A DNA stretch of 64,000 bases from Cranoglanis bouderius (taxonomy: Eukaryota > Chordata > Actinopteri > Siluriformes > Cranoglanididae): contig CM042541.1 in NCBI GenBank assembly GCA_023630585.1, positions 15,497,501 through 15,561,500 of the forward strand. Reading direction: 5' to 3'. Positions 56,611 to 64,000 of the stretch are shown piece after piece (the stretch's first letter is position 1; each line of letters starts with the position of its first letter). The notes under the pieces were generated by a model that was not told where the DNA came from, did not search any database, and saw nothing but the letters and a program-made list of their open reading frames with translations. The translations under genes and the position numbers were made by a program.

Positions 56611-59164
56611 GTCTGAAATGCTGCTCTCTGATATTCACATGAAGTCTTCTTTTCTTTTAGACTGTTCCTTTGTGAACTGTTTAAATGTCACAGGTTCTTT
56701 TAAATTATACCTTGTTTTGTTGTATTATGTAACAAGTGCATTATGTAATAAGTACATCTGTCCTGTGATCACAACTTATGTATTCTATGAGATAAATCAC
56801 TTTTGTTGTCACGAGTTTATGAAGTGCTTTGTTTCTAGGGGCCTGTTTGGCTTTTTCTTCAGGAGACCACTAGAGGTCGCTCTAAACCAAGAAAGGAAAA
56901 TGTCCACCACTTTTCAAAAATTTTATTCCCCCTCCCCCCAGTTTTATCCAGTTAAGATTCAAGAATTGGCACAAACAGGACTGAGTTTAAGAGAAAATAT
57001 CGTTTATTGGTGCTTAATGCTAAGAAAGGAATAGCTTTGCTTTCATAAGATATTTATCCACTGGAAATACAATTTTATCCAAATCGACTAAATCTAATAA
57101 CTTGATATAAGGATAAAACAAAATTTTACTGATCAAATAGAATTTTTTGTGGCAACTTGATCAACACAATACAAATAACAATGTCGATTTGGCCAAAAAC
57201 AAATAAATAAAATAAAATATATAGATATAAACCTATAATAAGTACTAAAAGATTTTATTACAGCCTGATTGACTGCACAATGGAAAATGCTGACTTTCAG
57301 TTTTGCCAGTACTACCATGTCAACTAGCTCATTGTCTTATAACGTCTGGTGCTGATGTTTGCTTTTTTTAGTTTCTATATTATAATCTGAATTTTAACTT
57401 ATAGCCCTGACTTCAAACTTTAGGCCACGCCCCATACCTGAGCGTAATGCTGTAGAAGAAAGTGATTAAAGATGGAGCTTTAACAAGGTGATGTCATTTT
57501 GTCCATGTTTATAGATGACGATGTGTCATACAAGTCAAATCTGTTTGGACATGCAGTTTAAATCATGTGAAGCTGGTAAATCAAACTGAATACGTCTTGG
57601 TTGATTGACTACATATTGGAGTAGGGGAGCCCGGGGATGACCGTAACAATTTTTACTTTTATAACAATACGATTTAGACCACCCAAGATGTTAGCAAATC
57701 TTACATTTAGCAAGTCTTCTACAAACTGGTGCAATTTTGTCCGTTTCCATTTGTCCAATTAGATGTAAATAATTTTCAAACTCAAGGAGAAAACTGTTAA
57801 AGATTTATCCCTGTCATCTGTAACAGGTTCTGTGGTGAAATATGACTTTATGCATGAGAATATAGCAGTATAGGGGGAAAAGCAGAATGGGATATAATTT
57901 AACAGTTAACATTTAAATGAGGACTCATACAGGCTAACTATGCAAATAGGGTATTTGCCAAGTAATATAACATTTCATCTAACAAACACTTTGACACTAT
58001 AGCCGATTTTTGTGTTGTAAAATAATCTGAAGCAGCACTCTTCAAATTTGTGCTCAATTTTACAAGTAATTATTGTTGCTCACTTTAAAAAATGTGAACC
58101 CAAATTTTTTATTTTTTCAAAAAATTTTTCCCCAAATCTGAGCACCCAATCATTTCTAATGAAACATTTTAAACAGTGTATGTGTGACATACAGTATGTC
58201 CTGGATAATTTGCAATACAGCATTGAACTCTATTGGCACTAAATTACAGACAACGTCTGTGTACACAATTCAGTAGTTTTTTGACAGGCTTAAAGTGTCT
58301 GACGTACCAAAACTGAACAGCAAAAATATCTGCGCTGTTTAATTGTGGGTAAATGACCAAATAAATTTTGTATCAGCACAGTCTCAATGACTTGGTCAGG
58401 AGAGGTGAGTAGGAATGATTTTGTGGAACCAAATAAGAGATAATGTTTCAGAGACAAGGAACAAAAGAAACACACTGCCACCCATCACTCCCACTGGTAA
58501 CTGCCAAATCGCTTCGCTTCGAGTTAAATGTTACTCATCTTTGTTGCATTACTCGCCCCACCCACATGATAAAGGTCACTTTGCATATGGTCAATAGTAG
58601 TGTTGCCAACTTAGAGACTTTGTCGCTAGATTAGGTGAATTTTTAGACCCTTGTAGTGTCTAACAACAAAACTAGCAACTGTTTGAGTAGATAATAGTGA
58701 TTGTCCTATACACAATATGGCTCTCCAGCTCACATCCCAGCTGCTGGTTATACGAGTTGAAAGAGCTGGTTCGCTCGACTCACCATCAATGTGTAAAGCC
58801 AATGTTCACTGATCACCATTGTTTGTCCACCTGCACACTTCTTTGTTGTTTTTTGCTTTAGACTCTCTTCTTGGTGACATTTACAGTAATAATGTAAAAA
58901 ATGTTAATACATAATATAAATATATAATGTGAAAAAATGTAATACATTAAAAAATATATTCAAGTGAGTTATTCTGCATTTTTTTCCCTTTGTGTCTATT
59001 TCCCTAACTGCTCACTGCCACTGCTTCATTTTGTCTGTGTCCTTGATAGAAACTGTAGAATGTTGTGAATAGTTGGTGCCATGACCAAAGACGACTTCTT
59101 TCTATAAGAAATAAGTTATAATCTATTATTTTCTATTCTGATAAATCTCTGTTCTATTCTGGCT
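56611..59164. other. Gene-poor stretch downstream of GPAT3
   Basis: AT-rich. 57617-57650 ('gtaggggagcccggggatga') looks like a repeat edge. Frames up to 138 codons (56618-57034) have no family motif. Nothing else recognised. Confidence 0.4.
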
Positions 59165-59480
59165 CCCGAGTGGCATGACAGAAAAGCGTCAGTCAGAAGT
59201 TCAAAGTCTGATGATGCCAAAGCCATCTGTGGCTGGGAGCCATGGCCATGTCCTCTCTGTGAGAGAGACGACACACTCTCTTGGTGCTGTCAATCAAAGC
59301 AACACCAGCCCCTCTGTGAGCTCATGTACAGTATGTGGAAGAGGGCAGATAGCCCTTTCCTCCAATTGTGTTTCGCTGCCCTGTGTGTTTACCCTCCACG
59401 CCAGGTAGTTGTCATATGATTGTGGAGAGCTGGGTGGTGACTAGGAATTGGCAGGTGACCAAACTGGGGAGAAAAGTGAG
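59165..59480. repeat. Dispersed repeat, pairs with 14580-14865
   Basis: Starts 'gctcccgagtggcatgacag', a typical tRNA-SINE-like head, and shares a set of ordered blocks with 14580-14865. Probably a SINE. Confidence 0.55.
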
Positions 59481-59891
59481 GAGAAAACCCTGTATTGTAT
59501 TGTATTCTATTCTATTCTGTTGTCTTCAGAAAATCTTCTTTGATCATATCGATTCAATGAATATAAAACAATTAGTCTATAAAGTCATACTGTGACTTCT
59601 AGTGACTTTTTGAACACACAATAGCTACTTTCCCCTGAAAACAGCTGCCAACTCTCGTCACCGGAAATCGCGCCAAAGATTCAGTTGACACTTTTTTTTT
59701 CAAAGACGTCTGGTGTCATCCAGCGCTAATGATAATACGAGCATCACTGACTTACTGATTGCAATATTAGTGACTCGTTTAACACGCGGCTCAATTTCGA
59801 CGCCTGCCGTTATAAACTCATTAGAGACTAATGATTTGGAGCAGCCTTTGGCCAAAATAACCTGGAAAGTTTTCTGTCCCTGAGAGAGAAT

Positions 59892-59894
<3 letters not shown>

Positions 59895-59953
<59 letters not shown>

Positions 59954-59964
59954 ACACACACACA
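59895..59964. repeat. (CT)n and (CA)n microsatellite
   Basis: About 25 CT units, one interruption, then a short CA run. Confidence 0.95.
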
Positions 59965-60046
59965 TTTGTCTCACTATTCTTATGAGGACCTTCCACTGAC
60001 ATAATTACTAATGCAGCTACTTAATGCTAAGCTACACCTAACCATA

Positions 60047-61446
60047 CAGTGGGGGAAAAAGTATTTGATCCCCTGTTGATTTTGTACATTTGCCCACTGA
60101 CAAAGAAATGATCAGTCTATAATTTTAATGGTAGGTGTATTTTAACAGTGAGAGACAGAATAACAATAAAAAAAATCCAGGAAATGCATTTCAAAAAAGT
60201 TATAAATTGATTTGCATTTTAATGAGGGAAATAAGTATTTGATCCCCTATCAATCAGCAAGATTTCTGGCTCCCAGGTGTCTTTTACACAGGTAACGAGC
60301 TGAGATTAATATAATCTCATGATAATCTCAGTTGTAAAAAGATCTCGCCTCAATCTCACCTGTAAAAAGACACCTGTCCACAGAAGCAATCAATCAATCA
60401 GATTCCAAACTGTCCACCATGGCCAAGACCAAAGAGCTGTCCAAGGATGTCAGGGACAAGATTGTAGACCTACACAAGGCTGGAGTGGGCTACAAGACCA
60501 TCGCCAAGCAGCTTGGTGAGAAGGTGACAACAGTTGGTGCGATTATTCGCAAATGGAAGAAACTGTCATTCTCCTTCGGTCTGGGGCTCCATGCAAGATC
60601 TCACCTCGTGGAGTTTCAATGATCATGAGAACGGTGAGGAATCAGCCCAGAACTACACGGGAGGATCTTGTTAATTATCTCAAGGCAGCTGGGACCATAG
60701 TCACCAAGAAAACAATTGATAACACACTACACCGTGAAGGACTGAAATCCTGCAGCGCCCACAAGGTCCCCCTGCTCAAGAAAGCACATGTACAGGCCCA
60801 TCTGAAGTTTGCCTGAATGATTCAGAGGAGAACTGGGTGAAAGTGTTGTGGTCAGGTGTGGTCAGATCTCTTTGGCATCAACTCAACTCACCGTGTTTGG
60901 AGGAGGAGGAATGCTGCCTATGACCCCAAGTCATAACACCATCCCCATCGTCAAACATGGAGGTGGGAACATTATGCTTTGGGGGTGTTTTTCTGCTAAG
61001 GGGACAGGACAACTGCACCGCATCAAAGGGATGATGGACGGGGCCACGTACCTTCAAATCTTGGATGAGAACCTCCTTCCCTCAGCCAGGGCATTGAAAA
61101 TGACCTTAATAACTTGGAGAGGATCTGCAAAGAGGAGTGGGACAAAATCCCTCCTGAGATGTGCGCAAACCTGGTGGCCAACTACAAGAAACGTCTGACC
61201 TCTGTGATAGCCAGCAAGGGTTTTACCACCAAGTACTAAGTCAAAGGGGTCAAATACTTATTTCCCTCATTAAAATGCAAATCAATTTATAACTTTTTTG
61301 AAATGTGTTTTTCTGGATTTTTTTTGTTGTTATTCTGTCTCTCACTGTTAAAATACACCTACCATTAAAATCATAGACTGATCATTTCTTTGTCAGTGGG
61401 CAAACGTACAAAATCAGCAGGGGATCAAATACTTTTCCCCCCACTG
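60047..61446 (+). mobile_element. Tc1 transposon, 1400 bp (copy 2 of pair)
   Basis: TA-flanked, same ends and transposase family as 46252-47826, opposite strand. About 175 bp shorter because of an internal deletion near 61099. Intergenic. Confidence 0.93.
60419..61239 (+). pseudogene. Tc1 transposase with shared frame breaks and a deletion
   Basis: Starts MAKTKELSKDVRDKIV, shifts after KWKK (about 60560), meets TGA after HLKFA (60814-60816), and jumps from ARALKM to a piece matching LNDLERICKEEW, removing the second catalytic aspartate and the glutamate. Ends at TKY. Confidence 0.9.
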
Positions 61447-61603
61447 TAAGTCTAATTATCTAACCATACTGTAAGTCTAATCTAACCATTTTATAATTTT
61501 TTTTTCAAGCAGGTTTCCTTGTGGAAACCTGTCCCCACAAGGTCAAAACAATCAGATATTCATATCCTTGTGGGAACATTTAATTTCCACCAAGATATAA
61601 ACA

Positions 61604-61606
<3 letters not shown>

Positions 61607-61684
<78 letters not shown>
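61607..61684. repeat. (CA)n microsatellite
   Basis: About 39 uninterrupted CA units, the longest CA array in the window. Confidence 0.97.
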
Positions 61685-61688
<4 letters not shown>

Positions 61689-61689
61689 A

Positions 61690-62530
61690 GGAGAAGGAGT
61701 TTGAGGGATGAATGCAGCGTGTTTACTGTGACGGCACTTTAATAAAGAAAGCAGTGAGTGTGAAATAGCAGCGAGTTCTTCTTTAGCACAGAGCTTCGAT
61801 TTCACAGCTTTCCCCTCTCTCTTCTTCCTCAGCTGCTCACGTTCTGGTTTCTGTATCCTCCCTCCATCCATGGGCTTTAATAACAATCCTGCACCCTTAA
61901 ATTGTTTGAGCAGAAATGTTTGTTCTCTGCTAACAGGATTGTGAATTATTAATCGGCTCCTGAAGCCGGTTTTATAACCTGATTGTTGAGGTGGGATCGT
62001 GCACCTCGATGCTCCGCCACACCATTTACTGTGATGTATGTGTCTGCACATCTTTATATCCAATTTAATGTGATTCGGATAGATTTTTTAGAAAGACATC
62101 ATAAAAAAAGAAGCATGTGCGTGACCCCTGAAGGTTCTGCTCCATGCATGAGAGACTCTATAATCTATATGATTGGCCATCATGTCTGGGAGATTTTGAT
62201 TAGATTTTCTCCGCGTCTGTTTGATCTATACAAATGTAATGCCAGTACACTCAGTAAATATGAATAAACCGCTGAATTAGATCATTTTCCCGGAGAATGG
62301 AGTTCAAACCGAACATCATTTTAAGCCCAAGACTGAGTGCTTTACCTAATCGGGAGGCTAAATGACCCTGGCTCTGCCCTACAGCCGCCATTAGTGAGAG
62401 GGAAATGCTTTTTAAATACATTCTTCCACGATCCTTTCTGTGAGCCACATGGACCTGCTGCACTTAATGCAGGACATGGTGATGAGACAAAAAACAGTGT
62501 CTCTCAGGGACAAATCAATATGGAGTGAAA
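61690..62530. other. Unique-looking non-coding stretch, candidate regulatory DNA
   Basis: About 840 bp of balanced composition, free of known repeats, flanked by CA arrays. It holds homeodomain-type TAAT cores such as 'aattattaatcgg' near 61946. A 167-codon minus frame across it is driven by the CA array and is not convincing. Regulatory role is a guess. Confidence 0.35.
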
Positions 62531-62533
62531 TCT

Positions 62534-62535
<2 letters not shown>

Positions 62536-62569
<34 letters not shown>

Positions 62570-62593
62570 ACACACACACACACACACACACAC
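62536..62593. repeat. (CA)n microsatellite with one GA interruption
   Basis: About 29 units. Confidence 0.95.
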
Positions 62594-62599
62594 TCCTTG

Positions 62600-63233
62600 A
62601 TAGATATTAATATTTTATCGTGCACTAACACTATGCCATTAAATTAATCACCTAGAGAGAAGTTGTACATGCTCAAGTGTTCACTAAAGGACACACGGCT
62701 TGATTTCAGAAAATAATCTGTTCACAATGACTCGTCAAGATGTTACAGTGGAAATTGTTATAGTTCCACATCACCTGCTGCTGCGTTTAGTAGTCCTGGT
62801 TACACTAACACTATACACAAGGCCTTGTGTTTTCAGCCCTGACTAATCTACTTAAGCATTTTACCCTACGTTCACACTAACCAAAAGTGACAGCATGACA
62901 AAGTGACATATCAATTGAGATTTTCTAGGTTCTATGCAAATTAGGTGCTAAACAGTAAAGGAACAAATCCAAACATTCTTCGGTTCCCCACTCACAACTT
63001 TAGTTCCTGCAAGCAGTTAGTTCTTATTTACTGTTTGATGCGCAAAATAAAAGAAAAACTTATAATCATTGTTTATCCTCTTATCCTGTCATATACAAAC
63101 TAACGTTTAGATATGCTGCGAAGAAAAATAGAAGCTTGGATGGAAGTAGCAGAGATGGTTGGTGCCTCTGACGAGTGTAGCTAATGCAGTTAATTTTCTT
63201 TGCAAATCTGCCAATGAAACTAGTATGAAGTTC
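62600..63233. other. Unassigned intergenic stretch
   Basis: No gene or repeat recognised. Confidence 0.4.
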
Positions 63234-63585
63234 AGCATCCATCCATCCATTTTCTGTACCGCTTATCCTACACAGGGGAGCCTGGAGCCTATCCCAGGGA
63301 ACTCAGGGCATAAGGCAGGGGACACTCTGGACAGGGTGCCAACCCATCGCAGGGCACAATCGCACACACACACACACACTCACACGCCCATTCACACACA
63401 ATTAGGAAATGCCAATAAGCCTACAATGCATGTCTTTGGACTGGTGGAGGAAACCCAGAGTACCCGGAGGAAAGCCCAAAGGCACGGGGAGAACATGCAA
63501 ACCCCACGTACACAGGGTTTAGGTGGGATTCAAACCCCCAACCAAACGTGCTAACCACTAAGCCATCGATGAAGCAAACAACCAA
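63234..63585 (-). repeat. tRNA-derived SINE, minus strand
   Basis: Reverse copy of 18352-18700 and 31107-31440: 'ccattttctgtaccgcttat' tail at 63248, 'gagaacatgcaaacccc' and 'gggattcaaacccccaac' (B-box region) near 63525. It includes a CA run at 63362-63385. Confidence 0.85.
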
Positions 63586-63719
63586 TTTTCACACTGATTA
63601 ATGCATTATTTAATTTGTGTTTAACTACTACAGATTGTTCTTAAGATTTAAACACCCAGAACAGACTTAGTTCTCATTCTCAAAAATAAACCACTTTCTT
63701 CTTAGTTTCACTGCACACG

Positions 63720-64000
63720 CTTAGAAAATCTAAACCCTCTAGAGGAACCAATAAAGGGTCTACGTAGAACCTTAGAAGTGTTTCCCTATCAGAAAAGATT
63801 CCAAGTAGAACCCCTTTTTGAATTATGCAAAGAACTGTTGAATGATTTACGGATTCAATGAGTAGTGTAGTCACTGAATAATGCATAGTATTTGGTAAAT
63901 ATGCTTTAAGATGAATATGATATCGTTGGACTGTAAGTGTTTAACCCTCTCACAGTACCACTTTTTGGCTTTTCAGAAAAGGTTCCAGGTAGAACCCCTT
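63720..64000. repeat. MITE-like repeat running off the window
   Basis: 'cagaaaagattccaagtaga' at 63790 recurs as 'cagaaaaggttccaggtaga' at 63975, and 'gggtctacgtagaacc' is self-complementary. Such blocks belong to common fish MITEs; the right end is outside the window. Confidence 0.5.

Noticed and set aside
56618..57034. 138-codon plus-strand frame downstream of GPAT3
   Set aside because: No domain, AT-driven composition, no sign of splice or conservation.
61560..62063. 167-codon minus-strand frame
   Set aside because: A large part is a CA-repeat translated as Cys-Val, the rest matches no family, and there are no supporting splice or start signals.

Overview
This is a 64 kb piece of a vertebrate nuclear genome, almost certainly a teleost fish. 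It holds four split protein-coding genes with good GT/AG splice sites, and the intervening DNA is crowded with fish-type Tc1/mariner transposons, tRNA-derived SINEs, MITEs and microsatellites. The repeat mix (a SINE with the 'ggttcgattcccgcc' B-box region, a high Tc1 load) would suit a catfish or another ostariophysan, but I infer that from general familiarity and cannot prove it here.

The genes, in order: HELQ (minus strand, 1338-21157, 18 coding exons, 998 aa), MRPS18C (plus, 22161-25747, 6 exons, 135 aa), ABRAXAS1/FAM175A (minus, 27448-37095, 9 exons, 394 aa) and GPAT3/AGPAT9 (plus, 42853-55569, 12 exons, 441 aa). I rebuilt every exon chain by hand. All junctions keep phase, no stop codon is met, and the lengths fit the vertebrate families. 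The order and orientation match the HELQ-MRPS18C-ABRAXAS1-GPAT3 block of other vertebrates. HELQ and MRPS18C are head to head across about 1 kb that carries a CCAAT box, two CACGTG E-boxes, a YY1-like site and a strong 53-bp-arm hairpin. ABRAXAS1 and GPAT3 are also divergent, about 5.8 kb apart. HELQ (DNA helicase, crosslink and replication-stress repair) and ABRAXAS1 (BRCA1-A complex scaffold) both serve the DNA damage response. MRPS18C is a mitochondrial ribosomal protein and GPAT3 makes lysophosphatidic acid at the ER. The four form a conserved neighbourhood, not a pathway.

Mobile DNA by region. 1-4 kb: a minisatellite, an LTR-like repeat and a Ty3/gypsy fragment. 4.8-6.3 kb: a nearly intact Tc1. 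11.6-12.6 and 19.8-20.7 kb: deleted Tc1 copies inside or beside HELQ. 23.9-25 and 26-29 kb: MITEs. 31-38 kb: SINE copies, two adjacent copies of a dispersed repeat (called family A here), a decayed Tc1, and a 2-kb element with long inverted ends nested in another repeat. 38.3-41.1 kb: Tc1 remnants and a MITE. 44.4-51.9 kb (GPAT3 introns): a hAT-like MITE, a Tc1, a LINE remnant and a minisatellite. 55.6-64 kb downstream of GPAT3: no gene seen, one more Tc1 copy, long CT and CA arrays, and a non-repetitive stretch that may be conserved regulatory DNA.

I found no prokaryote-type system, CRISPR array or new gene cluster. The most unusual signals are a GPAT3 splice acceptor whose polypyrimidine tract is a long CT microsatellite with a distant branch-point candidate, two Tc1 copies sharing the same inactivating frame breaks, a long-TIR nested element with internal tandem modules, and a repeat that supplies the ABRAXAS1 polyadenylation signal.
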